64,000 nucleotides of DNA from Mycobacterium lehmannii (GCF_002245535.1 NZ_NKCN01000011.1:1-64000); one strand, 5' to 3'. Positions 20,297 through 30,820 are shown, counted from the stretch's first letter. The notes: generated by a model not told the origin, from the sequence alone. Numbers and translations are program-made.

Positions 20297-20353
20297 ATCT
20301 TGACAATGACAAGTTACGTTGACTATGCCGCATCAACTTGCCACTGTCAAGAT
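20297..20353 (-). promoter_or_regulatory. Promoter with paired palindromic operators upstream of the DUF1707 gene
   Basis: On the minus strand TTGACA (20350-20345) is followed after 17 bases by CATAGT, a good vegetative-type promoter pointing at the DUF1707 gene. It is framed by two copies of CTTG-N7-CAAG (20299-20313 and 20337-20351), themselves arranged as a larger interrupted palindrome whose outer arms ATCTTGACA/TGTCAAGAT match over nine bases. One operator overlaps the -35 box and the other lies downstream of the -10. This geometry suggests a dimeric repressor or activator of unknown identity. Confidence 0.65.
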
Positions 20354-20370
20354 GCTTCTCCTTTGTCCCG

Positions 20371-20430
20371 CGAACGTGGGTTACCCGCACGCGTCCGGTG
20401 CGTTTGACGTGCGTCAAGCCCACACTCGCG
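20371..20430. repeat. Dispersed palindromic repeat, copy 1
   Basis: This copy starts CGAACGTGGGTTACCCGCAC and ends CCCACACTCGCG. The left arm is identical over 20 bases, and runs on as GCG, in the copy at 39152; the first 20 bases are also shared with the copy at 57963. The right arm is a degenerate inverse (GTGCG...CCCAC...CG). It lies in the intergenic space between the divergent DUF1707 promoter and the end of the AAA ATPase gene. See the copies at 39152 and 57963. Confidence 0.75.
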
Positions 20431-20484
20431 GAGGGGATTGGACTCGCGTTGGATGCTCGGGAGGGGAGCCGCCCGGGGACGTGG

Positions 20485-22701
20485 TCAGCGAGCGGCCGAG
20501 AACGCCCGCAGCGACTCGACCTGTGCCGCGTCCAGCGACGGGCGCACCGCCTCGCGCGCGGCCGCGACGTCGTCGGCGGTGACATCGGCGGCGTCGATCG
20601 AGCGCCGCATCGCGGTCAGCGCCGCCTCGCGCAACAACGCGACGCAGTCGGCGGCGCTGTAGCCCTCGAGTTCCCCGGCCAGGGCGCCGAGATCGACGTC
20701 GTCGGCGAGCGGGACGGACTTGCCGGCCGTGCGCAGGATCTCGCGACGGGCCTCGGCGTCGGGGGGTTCGACGAACACGAGCTTCTCCAGCCGACCGGGA
20801 CGCAGCAGGGCCGGGTCGATCAGATCGGGCCGGTTCGTTGCACCGACCACCACCACGTCGCGCAGCGGTTCGATGCCGTCGAGTTCGGTCAGCAGCGCCG
20901 CCACCACGCGGTCGGTGACACCCGAGTCGAAGCTCTGACCGCGCCGCGGCGCGAGCGCGTCGATCTCGTCGAGGAACACCAGCGACGGGGCCGAGTCGCG
21001 GGCGCGCCGGAACAGTTCCCGCACGGCCTTCTCCGACGAGCCGACCCATTTGTCCATCAGCTCGGCACCCTTGACGGCGTGCACCGACAACCGCCCCGAA
21101 CTGGCCAGCGCCCGCACCACGAACGTCTTGCCGCAACCGGGTGGGCCGTAGAGCAGCACACCGCGGGGCGGCGCCACGCCGAGACGCTGGAATGTGTCGG
21201 GGTGCTGCAGCGGCCACAGCACCGCCTCGGTGAGCGCCTGTTTGGTGTCGGCCATGTCGCCGACGTCGTCGAGCGTCACCGAGCCGACCGAGACCTCTTC
21301 GGTGGCCGAGCGTGACAGCGGGCGGATGACGGTCGTAGCGCCCAGCAGATCGTCCTGGACCAGGGCGGGCGGCTCACCGTCGGCGCTGGCGCGCGCCGCG
21401 GCCCGCAGAGCCGCCTCACGGACCAGCGCGGCCAGGTCCGCGACTACGAATCCCGGTGTGCGCTCGGCGATCTCGTCGAGATCGAGGTCCTTGGCAGGCA
21501 CCTCGCGCAACAGCACCTCGAGCAGCTGCCTGCGGATCGCGCCGTCGGGCAGGCTCAGCCCGAGTTCGCGGTCGCACAGGTCGGGCGCGCGTAACCGGAC
21601 GTCGACGTTGTCGGGCTGCTGCGACGTCGCGACGAACGCCACACCGCGGGTGGCGACCGCGTTGCGGAGTTCGGTGAGGATCAGCGTGGCCACCGGTTCG
21701 GCGGTGGCCGGCAGCAGCGCGTCGATGTCGGCGATCAACAGCACGCCGCCGCCGTCGCGGACGGTCGCCACCGCCGACGCCACCCTCGCGATCCGGTCCT
21801 CGGCGCGTAGCGAGCCGACCTCCGGTCCGTCGAGTTCGACCAGTCGCCGGTTGGCGCAGACCGCGCGCACCAGCGCTGCCTTGCCGACGCCGGCCGGGCC
21901 CGATACCAGGACGCCCAGATTGGCTGTGGCACCGAGGGTTTCAAGCAGTTCGGGCCGGTCGAGTGCGAGATTGAGCCATTCGGTCAGGCGCTGCGCCTCG
22001 GCTTGAGATCCCTTGAGGTCGTCGACGCTCAGCGTCGGTTGCGATGTCTGCGGTGCGGTTACCACCGCCTGACCGATCGCAGTGTCCGAAGCGGGTGCGA
22101 CGGATCCGCCCGGTGAACCGTCGGCCCAGCAGACCGCCGAATTGGGTTGCACACTCACGGGTCCCGCGGGGTCGGTGCCGGTCACCGTCAGCAGTTCGGA
22201 GGTCCAGGTGATGCCGACCGACGAGGCAAGCGCCGCGGTCGCGCGCGAGGACGGGATGTCGGGTCCCAGCTCCCGCGGCAGCAGCGACACCGTGTCACCG
22301 ACCGTCATCACCTTGCCCAGCAACGCTTGTCGCAGCGTGGCCTGGGAGATCGACTGGCTGGCCAGCCGCGAGCCCGACAGCGTCACCGATCGAGCGCCGT
22401 AGACGGTCACGGGCGCGACCAGCACGGTGGTGTCTTCACGCAGCCCGGCATTGGACAGCGTGACGTCGTCGAGCAGCGCGGTGCCGGCGGGAACACCGGC
22501 GGGTGCCTCTGCGGCCACCGCGGCGGTGGTGCGCGAACCGGTCAGCGACACCGCATCCCATTCGCGGATGCCCAGCGCGGCAATGGCTTCCGGATGCAGG
22601 CGCACCACACCCCTACGCGAGTCGAGCGCCGAGGTGTTCAGTCGCGCGGTCAGCGTGAGGTGCGCCCGGGGGGCCGGGCGGTCGGACTGCAGTTCAGTCA
22701 T
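20485..22701 (-). CDS. Double-AAA ATPase, CDC48/VCP-like
   Basis: A 738-residue protein (Rv0435c position). The N-terminal 170 residues form two small beta domains like the substrate-binding N-domain of CDC48. AAA module 1 has a Walker A GPAGVGKA (268-275) with Ala in place of the usual Thr/Ser, and a Walker B LLIADID lacking the catalytic Glu. AAA module 2 is canonical, with GPPGCGKT (519-526), LVFLDEI (574-580) and GATNRPD. So module 2 should hydrolyse ATP and module 1 may only bind it. The likely role is protein remodelling. It overlaps pssA by eight bases, heading a tightly packed phospholipid-gene block. Confidence 0.9.
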   Translation of the reverse strand: MTELQSDRPAPRAHLTLTARLNTSALDSRRGVVRLHPEAIAALGIREWDAVSLTGSRTTAAVAAEAPAGVPAGTALLDDVTLSNAGLREDTTVLVAPVTVYGARSVTLSGSRLASQSISQATLRQALLGKVMTVGDTVSLLPRELGPDIPSSRATAALASSVGITWTSELLTVTGTDPAGPVSVQPNSAVCWADGSPGGSVAPASDTAIGQAVVTAPQTSQPTLSVDDLKGSQAEAQRLTEWLNLALDRPELLETLGATANLGVLVSGPAGVGKAALVRAVCANRRLVELDGPEVGSLRAEDRIARVASAVATVRDGGGVLLIADIDALLPATAEPVATLILTELRNAVATRGVAFVATSQQPDNVDVRLRAPDLCDRELGLSLPDGAIRRQLLEVLLREVPAKDLDLDEIAERTPGFVVADLAALVREAALRAAARASADGEPPALVQDDLLGATTVIRPLSRSATEEVSVGSVTLDDVGDMADTKQALTEAVLWPLQHPDTFQRLGVAPPRGVLLYGPPGCGKTFVVRALASSGRLSVHAVKGAELMDKWVGSSEKAVRELFRRARDSAPSLVFLDEIDALAPRRGQSFDSGVTDRVVAALLTELDGIEPLRDVVVVGATNRPDLIDPALLRPGRLEKLVFVEPPDAEARREILRTAGKSVPLADDVDLGALAGELEGYSAADCVALLREAALTAMRRSIDAADVTADDVAAAREAVRPSLDAAQVESLRAFSAAR

Positions 22702-23554
22702 GTCGGGTGCCGGGTCTGCGCAGTCCCAGTCGCATCACCGACCGGCGGTGCGGCTGGGCCCGGCGGATTGCCCGCCGGGCGGCGCGCTGCTGGCGTGGTT
22801 TGTCGTCCCAGACTTCGGGGTGCGCGGCCAGGAACCGGCGGGTGCGGATGGCGAACGGGATGTGTAGGACGTAGGCGGCGATGATGATCAGGATCACCAG
22901 GTAGCCATAGAGGATCGCGGCGGCCACGCCGATCGCCACGAACGCCAGCAGCGGCGCGACCATGTTGGGCGGCACCGAGAACGTGTGGATCTTGCGCATC
23001 GGGATCGTACTGACCACCAGCGCCGAGACGCCGAGCATCCAGATGACGACGGCGGGTTCCGAGGTCCACCAGCCGTCACCGAACTGCATCTTGGCGGCAA
23101 GCGGACCGATCGCGCCGATCGCACCTGCCGGCGCGGGCATGCCGACGAAGTACTTCTTCTCGTAGTCCGGTTTGTCGACGTCGAGCATCGCGTTGAACCT
23201 GGCCAGGCGCAGCACTATGCACACCGCGTACACCAGCACCACGATCCAGCCGACCTCCGACTTCGACAGCAGCGTGCCGTAGACGATGAAAGCCGGTGCG
23301 ACACCGAAGTTCACGGCATCGGCGAGCGAATCGATCTCCTCGCCCATCCTCGACGTCGCCTTCAGGGCGCGCGCAATGCGGCCGTCGAGCGCGTCGAGTA
23401 TGGCGGCGACCGCCAGAAACGCCATCGCCTCGGTCGGCCGGTCGTCCAGCGCCATCTTGACCGCGCTCAGCCCCAGGCAGATCGCGGCGACCGTCATCGC
23501 GCTGGGCAGGATGCGCAGGCTGACGACGGAGCGCTTGATGCGGGGCCGGATCAC
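22694..23554 (-). CDS. pssA: CDP-diacylglycerol-serine O-phosphatidyltransferase
   Basis: A 286-residue membrane enzyme making phosphatidylserine. The CDP-alcohol phosphotransferase motif is complete: Asp57, Gly58, Ala61, Arg62, Gly71, Asp75 and Asp79. Six or more transmembrane helices follow. The true start is taken as GTG 23554, which overlaps the psd stop in a GTGA; the longer open frame lies inside psd. It has a basic C-terminal tail rich in Arg. Together with psd it forms the phosphatidylethanolamine pathway. Confidence 0.95.
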   Translation of the reverse strand: MIRPRIKRSVVSLRILPSAMTVAAICLGLSAVKMALDDRPTEAMAFLAVAAILDALDGRIARALKATSRMGEEIDSLADAVNFGVAPAFIVYGTLLSKSEVGWIVVLVYAVCIVLRLARFNAMLDVDKPDYEKKYFVGMPAPAGAIGAIGPLAAKMQFGDGWWTSEPAVVIWMLGVSALVVSTIPMRKIHTFSVPPNMVAPLLAFVAIGVAAAILYGYLVILIIIAAYVLHIPFAIRTRRFLAAHPEVWDDKPRQQRAARRAIRRAQPHRRSVMRLGLRRPGTRHD

Positions 23555-24279
23555 GCCGAAGCCACCCGGCCGGCGACAGCGGGCTCCAGCTCGGCCAATA
23601 CCGTCTCGCCCGCCAGCGCGCGCTGCCCCACCGTCACCAGGATGCGCGATCCGGCGGGCAGGTACGTGTCCAGCCGCGAGCCGTAGCGGATCAGCCCGTA
23701 GGTCTCGCCGATCGCCAAATCGTCGCCCACCTTTGCCTCGCACACGATGCGCCGCGCCACCAGGCCGGCGATCTGTACGGCGATCACCTCGACGCCGTCG
23801 GCGGTGCGGATCAGCACGCTGTTGCGTTCGTTGTCCTCGCTGGCCGCCTCCAACTCGGCCGAGCCGAACAAGCCCGGGCGGTGCTCGACCGCGACGACCT
23901 CACCGCTGATCGGGGCGCGCTGCACATGTGCGTCAAAGACCGACAGGAAGATGCTGATACGGGGCAATGGTGTTGGGGGTAAACCGAGTTCGGCCGGTGG
24001 CGCGGCCTCCTCGATCAGGCAGATCAAGCCGTCAGCGGGGGCGACGACCAGACCGGGCCGGGTGGGCGGTACGCGCGGCGGGTGGCGGAAGAACGCGGCG
24101 TTGGCGGCAGCCGATGCCAGCGCGGCGCCACGCAGCCACGAGTTCCGGCGCCCGAGCGCGGCCAGCGTCAGGCTCGCGCCGACGAACGGCAGTCCCGCGG
24201 GATGCATCGGGGGGATCGTGGTACGGGCCAGCGCCAAGAGCCGCGCGGGGCCGGATTTCAGGTCGGGGCGTCTGGCCAT
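23551..24279 (-). CDS. psd: Phosphatidylserine decarboxylase proenzyme
   Basis: A 242-residue enzyme converting phosphatidylserine to phosphatidylethanolamine. The self-cleavage site that generates the pyruvoyl group is seen at Gly200-Ser201 in [27 protein letters not shown] contains the conserved Asp-x-His. N-terminal hydrophobic segments suggest membrane association. It is coupled to pssA by a four-base overlap (Rv0437c position). Confidence 0.95.
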   Translation of the reverse strand: MARRPDLKSGPARLLALARTTIPPMHPAGLPFVGASLTLAALGRRNSWLRGAALASAAANAAFFRHPPRVPPTRPGLVVAPADGLICLIEEAAPPAELGLPPTPLPRISIFLSVFDAHVQRAPISGEVVAVEHRPGLFGSAELEAASEDNERNSVLIRTADGVEVIAVQIAGLVARRIVCEAKVGDDLAIGETYGLIRYGSRLDTYLPAGSRILVTVGQRALAGETVLAELEPAVAGRVASA

Positions 24280-24337
24280 CGTCCCGCGATTCTACGGGCC
24301 GGGTGCGCGACGCGGCATTGGCCGGTCCGCCGGGAAA

Positions 24338-25590
24338 TCAGGTCAGGTCCCACACCTGGACCGTCGACCCGGCCGAAAGAGCGTCGACATCCTCGGCGAT
24401 CTCCAGCAGACAGTTCGCCGAGGCCAGCCACCGCAGGTGGTGTGAGGCGGGCGGTCCGTAGCTGGTCACCGTCCCGGCGGCCGCGTCGAGCACGCCGCGA
24501 CGGAACTGGCGTTTTCCGCGCGGCGAGGTGAGGTCCTCGGTCAGCACGGCGTCCCGGCGCGGCCGGGCGGGGTTCGGCAGCCCCATCGCGATGCGCAGCG
24601 GCGCGCGCAGGAACACCTCGAAAGAGACCAGCGCGCTGACCGGGTTGCCGGGCAGCGTGACGATTGGGATGTCCCGCTGCGGTGATGCGGGCGAGCCCGC
24701 GGTGGTGATGACGCCGCAGCCCTGCGGCATGCCCGGCTGCATCGCGACCTTGACGAAGTCCACCGACCCGCCGAGGCCCGATGTCGCAGGCGTCGGAGCT
24801 CCGAGCGCATCCTTGACGACCTCGTACGCGCCCGCGCTCACCCCACCCGTCGTGATGATCAGGTCGGCGTCACCGGTGTGCTTTGCAAGGGCGGCGCGGA
24901 ACGATTCGACGTCGTCGCCCGTCATGGGGGAGGCCACTACGTCGGCGCCGGTGTCGCGCAGCGCCGCGGCGAGCATCACCGCGTTCGATTCGTAGATCTG
25001 ACCCGGTGCCAGCGGTGTGCCGGGTGCGACGAGCTCGGTGCCGGTCGACATCACCAGCACGCGCTGGCGCGGTATCACCGTCAACTCGGCAAGACCCAGT
25101 GCGGCGGCCAACCCGAGCGCGGCCGGTGTGACGAGCTGACTCGCGCGTAGCACGGCCGTACCGGCCGTGACGTCCTCACCGGCGCGCCGGATGTGCTGGC
25201 CGTCTCGGGCGGTTGCGCGGATCTCCACGGTGTCGGTCGCCGCGTTCGTCGCCTCCACCGGCACCACGGCCGTCGCACCGGCAGGAAGCATAGCCCCGGT
25301 CATGATCCGATGTGCCACACCGGGTTTCAGCGTGAGAAGGTCAGTGCGGCCGGCGGGGATGTCCTCGGCGACGGGCAACCGGACCGGGTTCTCGGGCGTG
25401 GCCGAAGCGACGTCATCGACCATGACGGCATAGCCGTCCATCGCGGAGTTGTCGAAGCCGGGCAGCGACAACGGCGCGACGACGTCCTCGGCCAGCACCA
25501 AGCCCAGTGCGTCGGCGATGGGAACGCTGACCGCTGGACGGGCGGTGATCAACACGGCGACGACGCGCTGATGCTCTTCGACGGTCCGCA

Positions 25591-25591
<1 letters not shown>
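24338..25591 (-). CDS. moeA: Molybdopterin molybdenumtransferase
   Basis: A 417-residue enzyme inserting molybdenum into adenylylated molybdopterin. FDNSAMDGYAV near residue 60, TGTELVAPG, the MogA-like TTGGVSAGAYEVVKDAL and VTLPGNPVSALVSFEVFL are the standard MoeA motifs. The ATG at 25591 forms a TGATG with the end of the SDR gene and gives a typical N-terminus (MRTVEEHQRVVAVL); upstream frame is a shadow of the SDR. It corresponds to moeA2 (Rv0438c). Confidence 0.94.
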
Positions 25592-26502
<911 letters not shown>

Positions 26503-26558
26503 GACGATCAACATACTCAGCGGCCGACGGACTCGCGGTTACCTAGGCTGGACGCCTG

Positions 26559-27053
26559 ATGACCGATGTCGTGGAATTCTTGGACCCCGCGAACAAGCCG
26601 AGCCGCAAGGCGCCACTGGTGTGGGCGATCGGCGCGGCGATCCCGTGGTCGTTCGCGGTGCTCGCACAACTGGTGTGGTTCGTGGTGGACCCGCAGCCCT
26701 GGTGGGTGCATGCGCTCGCGGCGCTGGGCACGCTCCTAGGCATCGTGACGTTCGTCGTCGTCGTGCCGTGGTGGCGGTACCGGGTGCACCGGTGGGACAT
26801 CGATCCGCGGGCGGTGTACACCCGCACCGGTTGGTGGACCCAGGAGCGCCGCATCGCGCCGATCTCGCGCGTGCAGACCGTCGACACCGAACGCGGTCCG
26901 CTGGACCGGTTGTTCGGGCTCGCGAACGTGACGGTGACGACGGCGTCCTCGGCGGGCGCGGTCCGCATCGTCGCGCTGGACGCCGAGGTGGCCGACGCGG
27001 TCGTCGCCCGTCTCACCGACATCGCCGCGCTGGGAACCGAGGACGCGACGTGA
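26559..27053 (+). CDS. Bacterial PH-domain membrane protein, YdbS-like
   Basis: A 164-residue protein with two transmembrane helices (about residues 20-44 and 48-72) and one bPH2 domain: VHRWDIDPRAVYTRTGWWTQERR and PLDRLFGLANVTVTTAS are classic for this family. The overlap GTGA with the next gene indicates translational coupling; the pair resembles Bacillus ydbS-ydbT, whose products defend against certain bacteriocins. The function here is not established. Confidence 0.88.
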   Translation: MTDVVEFLDPANKPSRKAPLVWAIGAAIPWSFAVLAQLVWFVVDPQPWWVHALAALGTLLGIVTFVVVVPWWRYRVHRWDIDPRAVYTRTGWWTQERRIAPISRVQTVDTERGPLDRLFGLANVTVTTASSAGAVRIVALDAEVADAVVARLTDIAALGTEDAT

Positions 27054-28513
27054 CGGTCACCGGGTGGCAGCAGCCTGCCGGCGAGGAGTGGCAACGCCTG
27101 AGCCCGCGGATGCTGTTGGTGCACCCCGTTCACGAGGTGGTACGCCAGATCCCGGTGCTCGTCGGCACGCTGGTGCTCGGCTCGGCGACCGGCAACCCGC
27201 TTCTGGCTGTCGCGGTGCTGGGGATCACCGTCGCGATCGGCTTGGCGCGCTGGTTCACCACCACATTCCGCGTGGGGCCGAGCGATGTGCAGCTGCGCAC
27301 CGGTGTGTTGCAGCGCAAGGAACTCTCGGTGCCGCGCAACAGGATTCGGTCGGTGTCTACCGACGCCCGCCTGCTGCACCGGTTGCTGGGGCTGACGGTG
27401 CTGCGGGTCAGCACCGGCCAGGAGGCCAGGGGTGACGCAGAGTTCGCGCTCGACGCCGTGCCCACCGAGCAGGTCGGCAGGCTGCGCGCGGTGTTGCTGG
27501 CCGAATCCCTTGCGGTGGAGGAGGACAAGCCGTCGGAACCTGGTCGCGTGCTCGCGCGGTGGACGCCGTCGTGGTTGCGCTACAGCCCGCTGAGCTTCAC
27601 CGGCCTGGCGATGATCGCCGCCGCGGTCGGCGTGGCCTATCAGGTGGGTGTCGACAGCGGCGTGCACGAATCGGGCCTTGCCCGATCGTGGCTCGACACG
27701 GCCAGGAGCCTCGGCGTGGCGGCCGGCATCGCGCTCGGCGTGGCGGTGCTTGTGCTGGCCTCCGTCGTCCTCTCGGTGCTGCAGTCGTTATTGACCTACG
27801 GCAACCTCGAACTGCGAAGGGACTTCGAGGTGCTGCATCTGAAATACGGGCTGATCCGCGTCCGCGAAAACACCTTCGACATGCGCCGTCTACGCGGAGG
27901 CACGCTTCGGGAACCGTTGCTGGTGAGGCTGTTCGGCGGCGCACGCCTCGACGCGGTGATGACCGGTGTCGGCGGAGAGGGTGAGTCGTCGCTGTTGTTG
28001 CCGCCGTGCCCCAAGCGCAGCGCCGACGAGGTGTTGACGAATCTGATCGAATGCCCCGACGCGGTGACCGGGCCGCTTCGTGCACACGGCCCCGTCGCCA
28101 CGCGCAGGCGCTGGAGCCGGGCGACGGTGCTGCCCGCCGCGGCGGCGGTGGCGCTGTTGGCGGCGCCGACGCCGATATGGGCGTGGGTGCTCTGGGTTCT
28201 GTTCTCCGGGTGCTGCGCGCTGCTGGCGTTCGACCGCGCACGGTCGTTGGGGCATCGCGTGGGAGACGGTTGGCTGGTCGCGCGTACGGGAAGCCTGCAG
28301 CGCCGCCGCGACTGCATCGACGCCTCGGGCATCATCGGCTGGACCGTGCGCCAGACGTGGATGCAGCGGCGCGCCGGGGTAGCGACACTGGTGGCCGCGA
28401 CGGCCGCCGGGGTCAAGCACTATCAGGTGATCGACGTACCCGCGACGCTGGCGTGGTCGATCGCGGCGCAGGCGTCGCCGTGGGTGGCCGACACAGCATG
28501 GGCGCGTCGATAG
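27050..28513 (+). CDS. Multi-PH-domain membrane protein, YdbT-like
   Basis: A 487-residue protein with several transmembrane helices and repeated bPH2 domains: the first near FRVGPSDVQLRTGVLQRKEL, the second around FEVLHLKYGLIRVRENTFD, and a third near GDGWLVARTGSLQRRRD. It starts at GTG 27050, coupled to the YdbS-like gene. Its 3' end overlaps the converging FAD oxidoreductase gene by 91 bases, unusually long for this window. The function is unknown beyond a probable membrane scaffold or envelope-stress role. Confidence 0.87.
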   Translation: MTVTGWQQPAGEEWQRLSPRMLLVHPVHEVVRQIPVLVGTLVLGSATGNPLLAVAVLGITVAIGLARWFTTTFRVGPSDVQLRTGVLQRKELSVPRNRIRSVSTDARLLHRLLGLTVLRVSTGQEARGDAEFALDAVPTEQVGRLRAVLLAESLAVEEDKPSEPGRVLARWTPSWLRYSPLSFTGLAMIAAAVGVAYQVGVDSGVHESGLARSWLDTARSLGVAAGIALGVAVLVLASVVLSVLQSLLTYGNLELRRDFEVLHLKYGLIRVRENTFDMRRLRGGTLREPLLVRLFGGARLDAVMTGVGGEGESSLLLPPCPKRSADEVLTNLIECPDAVTGPLRAHGPVATRRRWSRATVLPAAAAVALLAAPTPIWAWVLWVLFSGCCALLAFDRARSLGHRVGDGWLVARTGSLQRRRDCIDASGIIGWTVRQTWMQRRAGVATLVAATAAGVKHYQVIDVPATLAWSIAAQASPWVADTAWARR

Positions 28514-29850
28514 TGGGGTCGCTGTCGACGTAGCACCCGCACCATGAACAAGGGCGAGAAGAGTTTCGCCGGCGGATCGACCATCCCCAGTACACGCAGG
28601 AACTGCAGCATGACCGTCGGGTCCGTTTCAGACGCCGTCAACACCCGCTCCAAGTAGGCGTTGATCAGCCGGATCGACAGTGGCACAGTTCCTTCGACTT
28701 CGGGCAGCGCCAGATCCGATCCGACGGCGGTCTGCCAGGCGATGCGGATCGTCTTGGCGCTGGACCGGAAGAAGCGGTGGGCCAGATTCCTGTCGCCGCG
28801 CCGCAGGCAGTCGCGCAGCACGGTCGCCTCGACGGCCGCGACTGTCATGCCCTGTCCGTAGATGGGGTTGAAGCTGCACACCGCGTCCCCGAGCACCAGC
28901 AGCCCGTCCGGCAGCCGGCGCATCTTGTCGTAGCGGCGCCACCGGTTGGACGGCACACGGTAATTCACCACGGGGCCGAGCGGTTCGGCGTCCGCGAGGG
29001 CGGCCAACACATCTGGCGGCACGAAATCGGCCGCGAACTCGAGCATGCCGGCAGGCGTGTCGGGCGGCTCGTGGCCCGCCATGGAACCGACCCCGAACAT
29101 CGCCGCGCCGTTCTCGCAGCACGCGATTGCGAACATTTTCGGGCGGTTGTGCTCGGGCATGACCGCGATGAAGTTCTCCGAGATCCTGCCGGGTCTGATG
29201 CGCACCGGCTGGCAGGCGTACGCCAACTGCACGACCACCTCGTCTACCGGCGGACGGCCATACCCCAGCTGTTCGAGGAACAGGGGTGTCCGGGAACCAC
29301 GCCCGGTCGCATCGACGACGAGGTCGCCGTCCAACATTCTCACCTCGCGGGTGTCACGGTCGATCACGTCGACGCCCGTCACCCGGCTGCGGTCGGTTGT
29401 CGCCCGCAGAGAGACCACGTCGTGCCGCTCCAGGATCGTCACGTTGGGGACGTCGCGCATGCGCCGCAACACATGCCAATCGAGAAACGGTCGGCTCTGG
29501 AAATAGAAGGGCATCGCGTCGGGCGACGGGCAGCGGCCCGATTGCACGAGTTGATGGCCGCCGAACGAGAAGCAGATCTTGGAGTAGTCGCCGTCCCATC
29601 TGATCGCGCCGTCTGCGACGAGTTCATCGAGGATGCCCGGCAACAACTCATCGAGCACCTGTGCCCCGCGCGCGAGTAGGGCGTGTATCAGCTTGCCCTG
29701 CGGGACTCCGCGCCTGGGCGTGGGCCCGGTCGGCAGCGCGTCACGTTCCACCACGGTGACCGTCCGATAGCTGTCCGCGAGAACCCTGGCGGCGAGCAAT
29801 CCCGCCATACTCGCGCCGAGAACGACCGCTCGTTCGCCTACGACTGGCAT
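28423..29850 (-). CDS. FAD-dependent oxidoreductase (geranylgeranyl-reductase/halogenase-like)
   Basis: A 475-residue flavoprotein. VVLGASMAGLLAARVLADSY is the dinucleotide-binding G-x-S/G-x-x-G fold, GDAVCSFNPIYGQGMTVAAVE is the second FAD motif with the typical proline and glutamine, and GRGSRTPLFLEQLGYG completes the monooxygenase family pattern. ATG 29850 (MPVVGERAVVLG) has AAGGAGT eight bases upstream; an upstream extension to 29967 is not supported. Relatives occur in many mycobacteria with unknown substrate. Confidence 0.88.
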   Translation of the reverse strand: MPVVGERAVVLGASMAGLLAARVLADSYRTVTVVERDALPTGPTPRRGVPQGKLIHALLARGAQVLDELLPGILDELVADGAIRWDGDYSKICFSFGGHQLVQSGRCPSPDAMPFYFQSRPFLDWHVLRRMRDVPNVTILERHDVVSLRATTDRSRVTGVDVIDRDTREVRMLDGDLVVDATGRGSRTPLFLEQLGYGRPPVDEVVVQLAYACQPVRIRPGRISENFIAVMPEHNRPKMFAIACCENGAAMFGVGSMAGHEPPDTPAGMLEFAADFVPPDVLAALADAEPLGPVVNYRVPSNRWRRYDKMRRLPDGLLVLGDAVCSFNPIYGQGMTVAAVEATVLRDCLRRGDRNLAHRFFRSSAKTIRIAWQTAVGSDLALPEVEGTVPLSIRLINAYLERVLTASETDPTVMLQFLRVLGMVDPPAKLFSPLFMVRVLRRQRPHYRRAHAVSATHGDACAAIDHASVAGTSIT

Positions 29851-30004
29851 CGCCCACTCCTTACCTCGCGATTCGTGGCCGGGTATCGGCCCTGGTAACG
29901 AACAGTTTTCGGCGTCCAGCCAAGCCGCACTAGCGTAGGCCACTACTCGAATCCGCGAGACCTCCACGATTTGCGCGCACGCTTAGGCCGTTTACTGTCG
30001 GGCC

Positions 30005-30820
30005 ATGGCTATCGGTGGGGTGCTGTTCGACATCGATGGCGTGTTGGTGACCTCGTGGCGTCCGATCGAAGGCGCGGCCCAGACGGTCCGTACGTTGACC
30101 GACAACCAGGTTGCCTGCGCGTACCTGACCAACACGACGACCAAGACCCGCATGCAGATCGCCGAACTGCTCTCCGAAGCGGGGATGGCGGTCCGGCCCG
30201 ATGAGGTCATCACGGCCGCGGTGTTGACCGCGCAATATGTGCGCGACCGGTATCCGGATGCGCGTTGCTTCCTCGTCAACAGCGGGCAGATCGCCGAGGA
30301 CATGCCCGGCATCGACGTCGTCTACTCGCACGAGTGCAGCGGTCCCCGCGCACCGGAGACCCCGGACGTCATCCTGCTCGGCGGTGCGGGTCCGGAGTAC
30401 AGCCACCTGACGTTGTCGTGGGTCTACGACTGGATGACCCACGGCGTGCCGGTGGTCGCGATGCACCGCAGCACCGCATGGACGACGACCGACGGGTTGC
30501 GCGTGGACACCGGCATGTACCTGCTCGGCATGGAGGAGACCTCCGGTCGCAAAGCCACCGCGGTCGGCAAGCCCGCCCCCGAGGGCTTCCTCGCCGCGGC
30601 GAGTCGGCTCGGGGTCGAACCCGACGAGATGTACATGGTCGGCGACGACCTCAACAACGACGTGCTGGCGGCGCAGGTGGTCGGTATGACCGGCGTGTTG
30701 GTGCGCACGGGCAAGTTTCGCCAGGATACGTTGGATCGTTGGGCGGCAGACGAATTCGCGATGCAACCGAATTATGTGATCGACTCCGTGGCCGACCTGC
30801 CGCAGCTTCTCGGACTGTAG
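30005..30820 (+). CDS. HAD-superfamily hydrolase, subfamily IIA
   Basis: A 271-residue phosphatase-like protein with the four HAD motifs: VLFDIDGVLVTSW with catalytic Asp9 and Asp11, LTNTTTKT, VGKPAPEGF with Lys, and MVGDDLNNDVLAA. The large cap between motifs II and III is of the NagD/LHPP type, and LLGGAGPEYSHLTLSW is typical. It probably acts on small phosphorylated metabolites. ATG 30005 follows a short leader; it is followed after nine bases by a small membrane-protein gene. Confidence 0.88.
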   Translation: MAIGGVLFDIDGVLVTSWRPIEGAAQTVRTLTDNQVACAYLTNTTTKTRMQIAELLSEAGMAVRPDEVITAAVLTAQYVRDRYPDARCFLVNSGQIAEDMPGIDVVYSHECSGPRAPETPDVILLGGAGPEYSHLTLSWVYDWMTHGVPVVAMHRSTAWTTTDGLRVDTGMYLLGMEETSGRKATAVGKPAPEGFLAAASRLGVEPDEMYMVGDDLNNDVLAAQVVGMTGVLVRTGKFRQDTLDRWAADEFAMQPNYVIDSVADLPQLLGL

